Below, piece by piece: positions 51,901 to 63,969 of a DNA stretch of 64,000 nt. Source of the stretch: Lates calcarifer. Its lineage: Eukaryota; Chordata; Actinopteri; Centropomidae. The notes beneath the pieces were generated by a model, which worked only from the letters and a program-made list of their open reading frames with translations, was not told the DNA's origin and did no database searches. The stretch's first letter is position 1, and every line of letters starts with the position of its first letter. The DNA is taken from positions 10,411,775 through 10,475,774 of the forward strand of contig NC_066854.1 of assembly GCF_001640805.2 (NCBI RefSeq). Reading direction: 5' to 3'. The position numbers and the translations under genes are program-made.

Positions 51901-54900
51901 GAGGAGGAGCAGCAGAGAGGCATTTCTGAAGATCACACTGAACTTCCTGAGGAGAATGAAGCAGGAGGAGCTGGCTGACTGTCTGCACAGCAGTAAGAGG
52001 ATTTAACATGATGGATAAATGGGAAATTTTGACATTTCTAAAGAAATTTAAGAAAATATATTAACTCATGCAATTAAATGTAACTTTAGAGTATTTATTT
52101 CACTGGTTGATCTTATTTGTTCATTAAGGATCTGCTGCTGCAGTTTGTCAACATAAACTCAAGTCTAACCTGAAGGAGAAGTTCCAGTGTGTGTTTGAGG
52201 GGATCGCTAAAGCAGGAAACCCAACACTTCTGAATCAGATCTACACAGAGCTCTACATCACAGAGGGAGGGACTGGACAGGTCAATGATGAACATGAGAT
52301 CAGACAGATTGAAACAACATCCAGGAAACTACACAGACCAGAAACAACCATCAGACAAGAAGAGCTCTTTAAAGCCTCACCTGGAAGAGATGAACCAATC
52401 AGAACAGTGATGACAAAGGGAGTGGCTGGCATCGGGAAAACAGTCTTAACTCAGAAGTTCACTCTGGACTGGGCTGAAGACAAAGCCAACCAGGACATAC
52501 ACTTCACATTTCCATTCACTTTCAGAGAGCTGAATGTGCTGAAAGAGAAAAAGTTGAGCTTGGTGGAACTTGTTCATCACTTCTTTACTGAAACCAAAGA
52601 AGCAGGAATCTGCAGGTTTGAAGAGTTCCAGGTTGTGTTCATCTTTGACGGTCTGGATGAGTGTCGACTTCCTCTGGACTTCCACAACACTGAGACCCTG
52701 ACTGATGTTACAGAGTCCACCTCAGTGGATGTGCTGCTGACAAACCTCATCAGGGGGAAACTGCTTCCCTCTGCTCGCCTCTGGATAACCACACGACCTG
52801 CAGCAGCCAATCAGATCCCTCCTGAGTGCGTTGACATGGTGACAGAGGTCAGAGGGTTCACTGACCCACAGAAGGAGGAGTACTTCAGGAAGAGGTTCAG
52901 AGATGAGGAGCAGGGTAACAGGATCATCTCCCACATCGAGACCTCACGAAGCCTCCACATCATGTGCCACATCCCAGTCTTCTGCTGGATCACTGCTACA
53001 GTTCTGGATTATGTTTTGAAAACCAGAGAAGGAGCAGAGCTGCCCAAGACCCTGACTGAGATGTACATCCACTTCCTGGTGGTTCAGTCCAAAGTGAAGA
53101 ACATCAAGTATGATGGAGGATCTGAGACAGATCCACACTGGAGTCCAGAGAGCAGGAAGATGATTGAGTCTCTGGGGAAACTGGCTTTTGAGCAGCTGCA
53201 GAAAGGAAACCTGATCTTCTATGAATCAGACCTGACAGAGTGTGGCATCGATATCAGAGCAGCCTCAGTTTACTCAGGAGTGTTCACACAGATCTTTAAT
53301 AGAGGAGAGAGGACTGTACCAGGACAAGGTGTTCTGCTTCGTCCATCTGAGTGTTCAGGAGTTTCTGGCTGCTCTTCATGTCCATCTGACCTTCACCAAC
53401 TCTGGAGTCAATCTGCTGTCTGAGAAACAACCAACTTCCTGGTGGACTATAGTGTTTCTAGGCAAATCAACACATTTCTACCAGAGTGCTGTGGACAAGG
53501 CCTTACAGAGTCCAAATGGACACCTGGACTTGTTCCTTCGTTTCCTCCTGGGTCTTTCACTGCAGACCAATCAGACTCTCCTACAAGGTCTGGTGACTCA
53601 GACAGGAAGTGGCTCACAGACCAATCAGGAAACAGTCCAGTACATCAAGAAGAAGATTGAAGAGACTCCCTCTGCAGAGAAAAGCATCAATCTGTTCCAC
53701 TGTCTGAATGAACTGAATGATCGTTCTCTAGTGGAGCAGATCCAACAGTACCTGAGTTCAGGAAGTCTCTCTACAGATAAACTGTCTCCTGCTCAGTGGT
53801 CAACTCTGGTCTTCATCTTACTGTCTTCTGAAAAAGATCTGGACGTGTTTGACCTGAAGAAATACTCTGCTTCAGAGGAGGCTGTTCTGAGGCTGCTGCC
53901 AGTGGATCAAAGCCTCCAACAAAGCTCTGTAAGTGTAAAGATAGTTGGATTTTAAAAAACTAAACTAAACAAAACAAAAAAAGAAATACAATGGAGAAAT
54001 AATTCCTTTCTTCTTTAATTCCTATTTATCATCTCTATAGACTGAGTGGCTGTAACCTCTCAGAGAGAAGCTGTGAAGCTCTGTCCTCAGTTGTGAGCTC
54101 CCAGTCCTCTACTCTGAGAGAGCTGGACCTCAGTAACAATGACCTTAAAGATGCAGGAGTGAAGTTGCTTTCTTCTGGATTGGAGAGTCCACTATGTACA
54201 CTGGAAACTCTCAGGTCAGATCAAGTTTATGAGCCAGGATATCAAGTGTTGGTTCATTTAATGCTGCAAATTCTGACATTGCTGAAAATGCTGGCCAATA
54301 CAATTACTGTCTAATGATTTTTCACAGTATATAAAATCTTTGAGTTTTCCAGTCATTTTTTTGTCAGTCTCCTGTTCAAAAAATAAATTATACCTGAGCC
54401 AAAATGGACCAGAATCAAAAACAAAAGAACAATTACACACACCAAGTGATGATAGAGGGCTCCTGTGTGTTCACAGGCTGTCAGGCTGTCTGATCACAGA
54501 GGAGGGCTGTGCTTCTCTGGCCTCAGCTCTGAGCTCCAACCCCTCCCATCTGAGAGAAGCTGGACCTGAGCTACAATCATCCAGGAGACGGGAGTGAAGC
54601 TGCTGTCTTCACAGTGGAGACTGGACTCTCTCAGGTATGCAGAGGCCTGTTGCAGCCACAGACAATGTCTGATAGAGGAGACGAGCTGGAACCATTTCTT
54701 CAAAAGTGCTTCACATTCAACAACAGAAGAGGGATTTTCTCGTAATTACGACATCAGTATCTTATTATGACTCATTGTGTCATTTCTTTTAAAATGAAAT
54801 CAGTCGTTGTCAGTTGTATTTTGTTACCTGAGCACGACTTCTGGCTTAATTAGCACTGCAAATGTTTTGAATCAAATTTTATTTCCTGCTAAATCAGCAT

Positions 54901-55974
54901 AAAGCCAGACTGGAAAACATTTCAGCTACAGTTGGTTTAATTCTGAAAGAACAGAGTACAGAGTAGAACAGAGCACTCAGAGTGCATTCCCCAGAACAAT
55001 CCTAATGACTTAGATACCTGCTCAGTGTTGACACTTGCATTTAAAAACATACCAACAATAATAATGCCATCTGCACTGCTCAGAGACATTATATAAGGAC
55101 TCTAATTCCTTGTTTTCTTTGTTGAATGTAAATCCATACATACAAGTCTACATTTGAATAGAACAATTTGTGTATGAGAGTGATGTAATGTCCATGTTTG
55201 CATGCTGAAAGAGAACGTGCTGGTCTAATCTCCCTCCTCCTTTCAGGATGGAGCCTCGAGGAGTACAATGGCTGAGACCAGGTCTGAGGAAGTGTAAGTG
55301 TGTTTTTAGTTTGATTCATGAAAACAAATTCAACCATCTTCAACTGTCACATCACTCGTTCAGATCACCGTCAATCAATGAACTGATGATAGATCAGTAA
55401 CTGCAGCTATACTCTGTCGTCTTCTCTCCATCAGATTCCTGTGAACTCACACTCGACACAAACACAGCACACAGAAACCTTAAACTGTCTGAGAAAAATA
55501 GGAAGGTGACATATGTGAGAGAGGATCAGCCATATCCTGATCATCCAGATAGATTTGATTTCTGGTCTCAGCTGCTGTGTAGAAATGGTCTGACTGGTCG
55601 CTGTTACTGGGAGGTTGAGTGGAGAGGAGAGGTTGGTATATCGGTGACTTACAGAGGAATCAGAAAGAAGAGGAGACAGTAATGACTGTGTGTTTGGAAG
55701 GAATGATCATTCCTGGAGTCTGAGCTGCTCTGCTGGTGGTTACTCTGCATGTCACAGTAACAGACTGACCTCTATCCCCACCACCCCTGTCTCTAACAGA
55801 GTAGGAGTGTATGTGGACTGTCCTGCTGGCACTCTGTCCTTCTACAGAGTCTCCTCTGACACACTGATCCACATCCACACCTTCAACACCACATTCACTG
55901 AGCCTCTGTATCCTGGGTTTATCATCTGGTTGTCTGGTTCCTCAGTGTCTCTGTGTTCAATGAAGCAGAGATAG
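48906..55974 (+). pseudogene. NLR-3: damaged NLRC3-like fish NLR
   Basis: Exons: 48906-48943 (similar to the NLR-1 first exon), 49498-49526 (ends with ATGGAAAG at 49519), 50292-50402 and 50580-50696 (two tandem RPDS..EPSCVS.KSD peptide exons), 51076-51195, 51537-51615, 51764-51992, FISNA/NACHT 52129-53928, LRR 54041-54214 and 54477-54634, 55247-55293, PRY/SPRY 55435-55974. The N-terminal exons through 51992 join in phase. Damage: an extra T at 53300, an extra A at 53906, an extra A near 54558 plus an overall loss that leaves that LRR exon 158 instead of 174 bases, and an extra base near 55665 giving a stop at about 55680. The NACHT core is otherwise almost identical to NLR-1 and NLR-2. The start could be the ATG at 48923 or at 49519; both are in frame. 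Some frameshifts may be assembly errors, but the LRR loss is not explained that way. Confidence 0.7.
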
Positions 55975-57381
55975 TCTCATTCTGTTAGAGGAACTTTCTC
56001 ACTGTTGAACAGAGAGTTCAGTCTGTACATGTTCGTAACTTTCACTCACACACACTGTCAGATTAATGTATTATATCAGTTTATTTTTTAAACTCCTCTA
56101 AATGGTTCCCTGTGAACTTCTTGCTCTTTCAGTTCTTTAAAGACGGAAGTTATGATTATTACAGGTTAAAAATGTTGTTGACTTGCTATTAAGTATTTTC
56201 GGTCTCTATCCAGTTAAAACACTGCAGTGAATATCAGGATTTTGTCTTTCTCTGAAGGTCAGTTCAAGAGAGGCAATTCAATTCATCTCAGTTGCAGATA
56301 TTCATATCTGATATGATTTATTTACTGTAATAATGATGAGGTGATACTTTAACTTGTCTAAGATGGTAAAATATGTGTAAATCTTTATCTTGAATAAATA
56401 AATTCAGTGAAAATGTGAGGGGGGAAAAAAGCCTGTGTGAACGAGTGAAGTGATCATGTAGCTCACAGTTAGAAGTAGTTGTACAGGCTGCAGGTTTGAA
56501 AGGTCAGTGTCCAGAAGAAACACTTAAATCCCCTGACAAGTGAAACTTCTGAATCCTGTATGTTCCTGCAGGTGTTGCTCAGAGAACTCTATACCTTGAT
56601 TAAAAGAAAGGAAAAGATGTCGCACATGTTGATGATGCTGATTAGTAAAACCAGAGCTGGACCTTTCTATAGAATATTAAGATTTGTGAATGTTAACATT
56701 AACATAAAGAAAAAAAATGTAGAAAATATCAAATGTAGAAAACAATAAGATATAACACTGAGCTTTGGTGCATGACACTTAGTCCAGTCCTGACAATATT
56801 ATACAGTTAGCTTTGGCTCAACAATGTAAAGATAAGCCTATAGGCTATGGTTGCAGCTTTAAACTTAAATATGTTTTTATTCAGAATTTATTTAAGCAAG
56901 CACCCGTGACAAAGCATCACCTCCAAGGAGGAACACATTTTTTATAATTAGTGAATCCAATTCATCAGTCTCAGAAGCCTGCCCAATCCCATTGATTTTT
57001 ATCCTCTACTCCTAAACAGGCAAATGACTGGATCTGAATAAAAATGTATTAACTACTGTCTGCTAACACAGGGTAAATGCAATGAGTGATAATCAAGCAA
57101 CAATGCAAAATGGAGCAAATGAACAACATTAACTAGTATCTGAGGAAATGAGCAATATGGTGAGGTGGACAGTGGTGGGAGAGAATATGTTTAGGCTATG
57201 TATTATATGGCTATTCTACAAATGGATACAGAGATGGCTATTAATGAATGATTTTAAAATAAAGATATTATTTTGAATCAAACCAGTCATTGGCAGGAAA
57301 TCAGATGTTTTTTGCCACTTGTCATCCAACTCCCACCCTATTCAGTTGCCTCCTCCCTAGATATACCACAGCTTATATATA

Positions 57382-57412
<31 letters not shown>

Positions 57413-57853
57413 AGCTGTGTTACGATGATCAGAGAAAACGAAACTTAACTTTAAGCAGGAAACACGCTGGAGTCTCATTTCCTCAGAAGACATGATCTGA
57501 CTTTGATTTAGTGCTGGAGACATTGACTCAGAAGTCAGGAGACATCTGGATGATAGTGGCTTTGTTGACAAACTGAATATACATGTAACGTTCAGGTGCA
57601 AGGGACCTGACATTATGTCAATGACAGGACCCCACAAAGATAGGTAGGCAGGTAGGTAGGTTGAGGTGTGTGTGTGTGTGTGTATGTGTGTGTGGAACGC
57701 TGCGGGGTTCCACAGGTGTAACTGTGTCGTCACGTTCGTTATGATGGTTCAATGCCACTGTCTTCATCAAGCCAGAGTTTAAGCCATAGACTGTATGTAA
57801 CTAATCAGATCTACACAGACCTTCACAGAGTAAACGACGGAGTAATTATCAGT
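55975..57853. other. Intergenic spacer after NLR-3
   Basis: AT-rich, no credible gene. Overlapping AATAAA hexamers near 56391-56402 may end NLR-3 transcripts. It also holds a TA hairpin at 57368-57419 and a GT microsatellite near 57666-57695. Confidence 0.45.
57368..57419. repeat. (TA)n inverted repeat with ACAGCTTA arms
   Basis: A TA run bounded on the left by ACAGCTTATA and on the right by TATAAGCTGT, so the whole 52-base block is a near-perfect palindrome able to form a hairpin. Probably an expanded TA core inside a short palindrome. Confidence 0.8.
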
Positions 57854-59751
57854 ATGGAGAAAGTACCGAATTGTGCATTAATTGATGAAGCATCACTTGA
57901 CATGGATGAGGAGGTAAGAAGATTCAGTCTCTAATTACACACAAACAAACACAAGCTGAGCCCAGCTTCAGCCTGTGAGAGAAGGGTTTCACCCCAATTA
58001 GATTTTTATGTCTGTCAGCTGAGAGGTTATTTAAAATTAGATCAACTATTAGCAGCACTGTTAATATTTGACACAAGGCAGCATTTGACAACTTTAATTT
58101 GGACCATAAGCATCAAGTCACAGATTTCTCTCTGGTCGGTCTGAATGCAGCCAGCCTGCAGAATTAATGAAGAGATGGTTTGTCATTTGTGCACAGGACC
58201 AAATACCATAGCTGTTCACACACTGTTTAATCATGCTGCTGTTTTTTTACTGTCTCATCACAATGAGAACAGTCTTATTAGTGTGTGATGGATGTCTGGT
58301 TGCTAACCCGATTTTTATTCTTTCTAGATGTCATCAGAAGAACTTGGAGAACTGAGGTGCAGCGATTTGGATGTTCCCCTGTTCACATCAGAAACCTTCG
58401 AACCAGTGATTGGCATATTTCTAAAAGATATCAGGGATGAGTAAGTCACAACTTCTAAGTCAGCAACCAGCAGAAACTATATATGTACATGTATCCATTG
58501 GTTTAAAGGTTTATTTTTGTTCTAAACCATTCCTGCTCTTTTCTTCCAGGCAGTGGATGTTGTTGGAAGCCCGAAACATCGACTCAGATATGATCTTTCT
58601 ACTGTCCAACATGTGTCACGCAATAGTAGAGATGGCCAGCGACTTAATCCTGGAAGCTGTGGAACCTCAGGTTCTTACCTGGGTGCAAAGGCAGACATCC
58701 CTGGACAGCGCCAGCAGCTCCACCAATACTTCTATCTTAAAGTAAGTCAAAAGCTTCCGAACAGTGTTTTATTCACACACACTTTTACCTGAAACTTCCT
58801 TGTTGAATGTGGCATTTTTGTAGAGCACATCAGTTGACCAATGCCTTATTGTTTCTCTTTTAAAGAGATAGGAATTATTACAGAGTGACAGAGGAAGATA
58901 TCCAAGCCAGCTTTGGAGATTCCCTTCAACAATGCTTTGGTGCATCGCTTGGAGTAGAACAGGAACGGTCACTCGACTCTGATAAACTGCTGGGGTTGTT
59001 CTCAGCAGCGGTGAAGAGGAAAGTGAACTTAGAGCTGGATCTCATCAGTGAATCAGTCACAAAGCCAGAGGAGCCTGCAACTGAGACACAGTCATGTGAC
59101 TCTCACACTGAGGATATGGTTTACCATATCGCTCATATACTAAGAAGATGTGTACCACACCTGGAGTCATCTTACAACCAAGGATGTCAGGGCAGTAATT
59201 GCTCAGGGTGTGGCTGTATAGATGAAGCGATGGTTCTTGAGGACTTCGAAGAAGAGGAGGACATCACTGAGACAGTCTGCTCAGGGGGTCACTGTCCAGA
59301 TGAGATGGCAGACATCAAGGACTGTAGAGAAGAGGAAGACATGGCTGAACCGGGACGCGCAGAGAGTTACAGTCCACTCAAAGTGATAATTATTGAGGAC
59401 TTCAATGAGGAGGAGGAAATAGAGGACTCAGACACCCCAGCTCATGAGAGGCCAGAGCACTCTCAAACTGATGGGATGCAGAGGACATCAGGAGGAAACA
59501 GCTTGGTGAAGAAAGTATGGAGGTGTTTCAGAAAAAAGAACAGCAAAGTTTCCCCAGCCTGTGAAGTAAAGAATCACCGTGAAGTCAAAGAATTTGAGAA
59601 AGGATCGAACGCCTCCGCCTTCAAGGAACCAGAGGTGCCCCACCATCACCACAATGCTCTCTTCAGTGGCCAGAATCTTCAAGAAGCCCTTCACCTCCTG
59701 CCAGCCAACGTGGATAACTGGATGACTGGAACACGCAAGTATTGTGTGTAA
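57854..59751 (+). CDS. Unrecognised acidic protein with three SIM-like 26-residue repeats
   Basis: Four exons, 57854-57913, 58328-58440, 58550-58741 and 58866-59751, join in phase to about 416 residues. The start MEKVPNCALIDEASLDMDEE has A at -3 and G at +4; an in-frame upstream ATG at 57752 has poorer context. I do not recognise the family. Residues of exons 2-4 look helical (MLLEARNIDSDMIFLLSNMC, QQCFGASLGVEQERSLDSDK). Around 59230-59430 three 26-residue units repeat: VLEDFEEEEDI, DIKDCREEEDM and IIIEDFNEEEEI. A hydrophobic triplet followed by acidic residues is the form of SUMO-interacting motifs. The C-terminal part has a basic patch VKKVWRCFRKKNSK. No signal peptide or membrane segment is seen. 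It lies directly after the NLR cluster and converges on stradb. Confidence 0.7.
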
Positions 59752-60082
59752 TATTTACCCCCTACCCCAGTCTTTTCTTGTCTTGTATTAATCTTGAAAA
59801 AAACTAAATCATTGACCAATCTCTCTCAAAAAAAAAACAAAAACAAAAACAAAAAAAAAAGAAAAGAAAAAAACAAGAAAAAATTGATAATTTTTCAAGA
59901 TTAGTGCACACTCTTAGTAAGGATATGTTTAGTAAAGTACAGGACAGATTTGTTTGACACAGTCAAGGCAGACATGAAGAAACATCTGGCAGAGAACAAA
60001 GGAAAAACAACAGAAGTGGTGAGTAGAAGCTCTCACCATTACAGGTCAGCGTGGAAGTAAAGGCATCCTTTTTAAGAGTGAG

Positions 60083-60205
60083 GGCAGCACGGTGGCTCTC
60101 TGTGGCCACACAGGAAGATCACTCTGGTCTCTCTGTGAGGAGTTTGCATGTTCTCCCCGTGTTGACGTGGGTTTTCTCCGGGTTCTCCGGTTTCCTCCCA
60201 CATTG
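60083..60205. mobile_element. Non-autonomous hAT-type repeat fragment
   Basis: GGCAGCACGGTGGCTCTCTG, then GTTTGCATGTTCTCCCCGTG and CTCCGGTTTCCTCCCAC, are hallmark words of a very common fish non-autonomous repeat usually placed with hAT elements. It is 3' of the preceding gene. The borders are approximate. Confidence 0.65.
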
Positions 60206-60642
60206 AAAAAACATGCACAATTGGAAACAATAAAAAAAATAAATAAATAAATTGACTTGTAGTTGTGACACTTTTGTCATGATTAGTAGTTTAGAATATT
60301 TGCCAAGTTGAAGGTAGTGGTCAGGTAGTGTGCAGTAAATCTAATCAACCACTAGATGGCGACAAACAACCATCATTGTTTCTGCACACTCTGACTCAGT
60401 GTACAAACTCTCCTGATGCAGCACTGGTGTTTTTAGTTGTGGGCTCACATATGAAAGGACACATACAAACTGCAAAATAAAAATGTTAAATGAGGCAGTA
60501 TATCATGTCAAAATGTGTTTCTAAGCATCCAGCTTGTTTCACGCTCATAATCCAGACAAATCCAAAATGATAAGAAATCATTCAAGGTTAACAGGAAGTT
60601 TAGAAATTAAATTTTATATATACATATATATCATTTATAATA

Positions 60643-60681
<39 letters not shown>

Positions 60682-61983
60682 CTCATACAGCTACCATGTT
60701 TGATATGTACTGCAAATCACAGTTCGTATACACAGTACACTTAATCACAGTTACAGATCGATCACCATATTCAGAATGCAGGTTTCAGTAAAACATAAAG
60801 GCATTGTTGGATAAGTGGTCACAAAGCACAGTAGAAATATTCTTCGTTTGGCGTATCACTGATGACCAGGACAAGGAAAGGTTTTCATCTGCTGTTTCTA
60901 CTGATGGTTTCTAACTCCTACATGGAACACTACATATATTCTATTGCTCATGTGCTCTTTTTTTTTAAGAGCCCAGTTTGCACCTTGTCCTATTAGCTTG
61001 TCCTAATAGGCAAACGTAATAAGTTTTAAAAGTACTATACAACAACACTATGTGCATATACTGCACTGTATGTTCAAACATACAGCAAAAATGTATTTAC
61101 ATATTTGACTGTGGCCAGTTTTTGAAACACTTTAGATGTAGTAACCTGGGAAACTGTGTCGAAAATCAAGTCTAGTAACTGATAAAGGCAGTAACACCTC
61201 ATGTTTGGGAGAGTGTGTAGACTTAAGATCAATTGTTATTTCTATTTTTATACTGAATAATACAGATCAATATGCACATACGTGTTGTAAATCTCTTTTT
61301 ATGTACCGCATTATTCACTATTCACAGTCAGAATACATAACATTTTAAAGGAAAAATCCACCATAGTGTCTGACACTCTGGGGTTATTTTGTCCATACTT
61401 TCTTAGTGTATTCACTTCTATAGCTCAGATACAGTTAGTGAGGTCCTCCATTTCTCAGAGTGTTTTTTGAGTAAAACAATCACCCAAAAAAATGACTATT
61501 ATCCATGAAAATATGAATAAAAAACCACAATAAAAACAACAAAATATTACCAGACATACACTGTTAAGCTCGAATAACTGTTTTTAACAAAGTATTTTTG
61601 GGTGGACTTTTCCTTTAACTTGTAGTTGCCTTAAGAGGAAGTGCGTGATTATAGTCAACTGGTAAGTCTGTTGTCATGTGACTTTGTTGATAGTCCATTG
61701 TTATTATTATGGGTTCTTAGCACATGATCAGAGCAGGCTCTTCGATCCAGCGCTTTCACAGTCGCCTCACAACCCCACAACCAAAGTCCACATATGCATC
61801 AGACAAACACATTAAAAAAAACATCTACAAAACTACTTTAAAAAGGCTCAGAGAGTTGGGTTAATAATAATAAAAAATAAAAGCACAGTAGGATTTGGCC
61901 TCATTGCTTTGTTTTGATTGTCTTGTGTTTGGCTTGCTAGTCAGGGTGTGGAGGTTTAGGAGGAGAGACTGGGAGGGGGGGGG
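60206..61983. other. stradb: Spacer between convergent genes, stradb 3' flank
   Basis: AT-rich with a TA microsatellite at about 60646-60678. No gene recognised; the right part probably contains the stradb 3' UTR on the minus strand. A CTCF-like core lies at 60349-60363. Confidence 0.4.
60349..60363 (+). promoter_or_regulatory. CTCF-like motif
   Basis: CCACTAGATGGCGAC fits the CTCF core except at its end. It lies right of the NLR cluster, in the same orientation as the site at 28408. Motif match only. Confidence 0.3.
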
Positions 61984-63969
61984 TTAGGAGAAGTCCCACA
62001 CGGCGTCAGGAGTGTCGGCAGAGGGTGATGTCGGAGCATGGCAGGACGGACCAGGGGGGCAGGATACTGGAGGGTCCTCGGGGCTGGTGAGGGGCACTGC
62101 TGGGTACATGAGGCTGAGGAAGGAGTCTCTGGTGTGCCTCTTCACCTGTCATAGAGAAAGACTGTTCTTTTAGTTAAACAGTCTCACTCAGGTGTTCTGT
62201 TATGAATGTGAGTGTTGGACAACTGGATATTTTGGCTTGTAGGTAACACTATTTCTGCTTCTGATATCATGAGACATTCATGGGTAGGAAACCCACCTGC
62301 TTGAAGAAGGCGTGGGTCAGCAGTGCAGAGGCTGATGGCCTATAGAGGAGAAACAGAGGGAACACTGTCATGTATTTGAATCCAATCATATCAAATCAAT
62401 TGACAGATAAAGTTGATTCTAGTTGACTTTAATGTAATGACCTGCGCTCAGGCTGCTGCTGCAGACACAGCTGGACCAGGTTGTGCAGGGTGGCTGAGTG
62501 GTTTTTAGGCCCGGGGCTCTGAGGTCTGTCGGTGGGAGGAGCAGTGGCACTGTGCGTCAGGCTTCCGGTAGCAACGCTCTCCCCGATGCCGGAGTCCACC
62601 CCTGACCGTGACACCTTCAGCCCACCCAGCTCGCCTAGGGGGAAGGGGGCCACATCGAGCAGACAGCAGTGGGAGCCGCGCAACTTCTGAAGCAGCATCT
62701 GAACATGGGGATTCAAACAACTCACCCTTGGAATAGTAAATATGCACGCATTTTTTTAATACAGTTTGAATGGAAGTGTTTTAATTACCTGAGTGGGTGG
62801 CATGTCCTGGAAGGGCACTCTGCCGCTGACCAGCTCACAGGCCACAATACCCAAACTGTAGATATCTGACTTTACTCCGTAACCATGCAGGTCCTACTGA
62901 GGGCAACACCATGGGGAGAGGAGCAACAGAACACACACCATAAATTTTGTTGCTTTCTAAAATTTGCATTTCTGTTAAAAAAAACAGGAGATGCATGTAA
63001 CTTTTAGGGTTACATTTAGGAAGTCTTGACCTGTCGCAGTAGTTCTGGGCTGAGCCAGGGCAGCAGGGCGGGGCTGTGGTGGGGCATATCGAACACCGCC
63101 CTCATCCTCTTCCCCTCACGCATCATACTGTAAACACTGTGGAGCCCTGAGAGGTAAACACGCCCCTCCCCTGACAGCAGGATATGACTGGCCTTCACCC
63201 CCCTGAAAAAAAGACAAAAACTTTTATATTTCTTTACTTTTTCCTTCACTGCTCTTATAACATCATATGTCTCACACTGACCGGTGAACATAGCCCATCC
63301 GGTGCAGGTATTCCAACGCTTTCAGCACGCCGTACAGCAAGTATGCTATCAAGGATTCACTCATTCCATCTGGGAAATATGTCCTCAGTAAGGTGTCTGC
63401 AGAGCCTGCAGGCAGGAGGAGATTGAAAAGGACAGATTAGCATTTCATTGTCATGGAAAATCTGCAAATTTTGAGGAAGTGGTGCAAATTGTGGATGGAA
63501 TAATTTGGATCCAAGAGGGTTTTGTATCAAGAAATGCTCTGATAAAGAATGTCAAAATCACTGAAGAGCTACTGTTGATATAAACAGCATACACACTGAT
63601 TATACAGCACCAGCAGTGGAAAAACACTCAAGTGGTTAATGATAAATGTACACTTATTTATCTATTGATTATTTCAACTCTAAATTATTTCCTTAATAAA
63701 TCAATTTGACAATTCGTCTGCCAAAGAAGTGGCCATTATAATTTTCTTCAAAACCCAATTCATTACCAAGTATGACATGGAAAATTATCACATCCTCACA
63801 TTTGAGAAGCTGGAATGAGCAAAACAAAAATAACTTTATAAAGGTGCGGCAGTAGCTGACCATAGGCCATAAGTGGTGTGAGGACCCACAGCTGGCAGCA
63901 GGAGCTGAAAACCAGGCGTGAGGTCAACAGGTTGGGGTGACGGAAAAGCCTGGACAGCAGAACCTCGTT
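61984..63969 (-). CDS. stradb: STRAD-beta pseudokinase, 3' seven exons, 5' end outside window
   Basis: STRAD proteins are catalytically dead STE20-like kinases that bind LKB1 (STK11) and MO25 and switch LKB1 on. Exons in transcript order: 63969-63861, 63405-63282, 63202-63031, 62893-62789, 62698-62442, 62339-62297, 62145-61984. All phases match and there is no frame damage. Kinase-fold landmarks: [40 protein letters not shown] (where an active kinase has HRD), VYLSGLHSV (in place of DFG), [20 protein letters not shown] and [33 protein letters not shown] and the C-terminal VWDFS (human WEF end) point to STRADB rather than STRADA. The WDF/WEF end is the MO25-binding tail. The upstream exons lie to the right of the window. 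Confidence 0.92.
63406..63860. other. stradb: stradb intron, nothing recognised
   Basis: This 455-base AT-rich intron separates exons 63861-63969 and 63282-63405. No coding frame, RNA or repeat is recognised. Confidence 0.6.

Noticed and set aside
59789..59904. AATCTTGAAAAA / TTTTTCAAGATT inverted pair as a structured RNA
   Set aside because: Short arms around an A-rich simple run; chance pairing of low-complexity DNA is likely.
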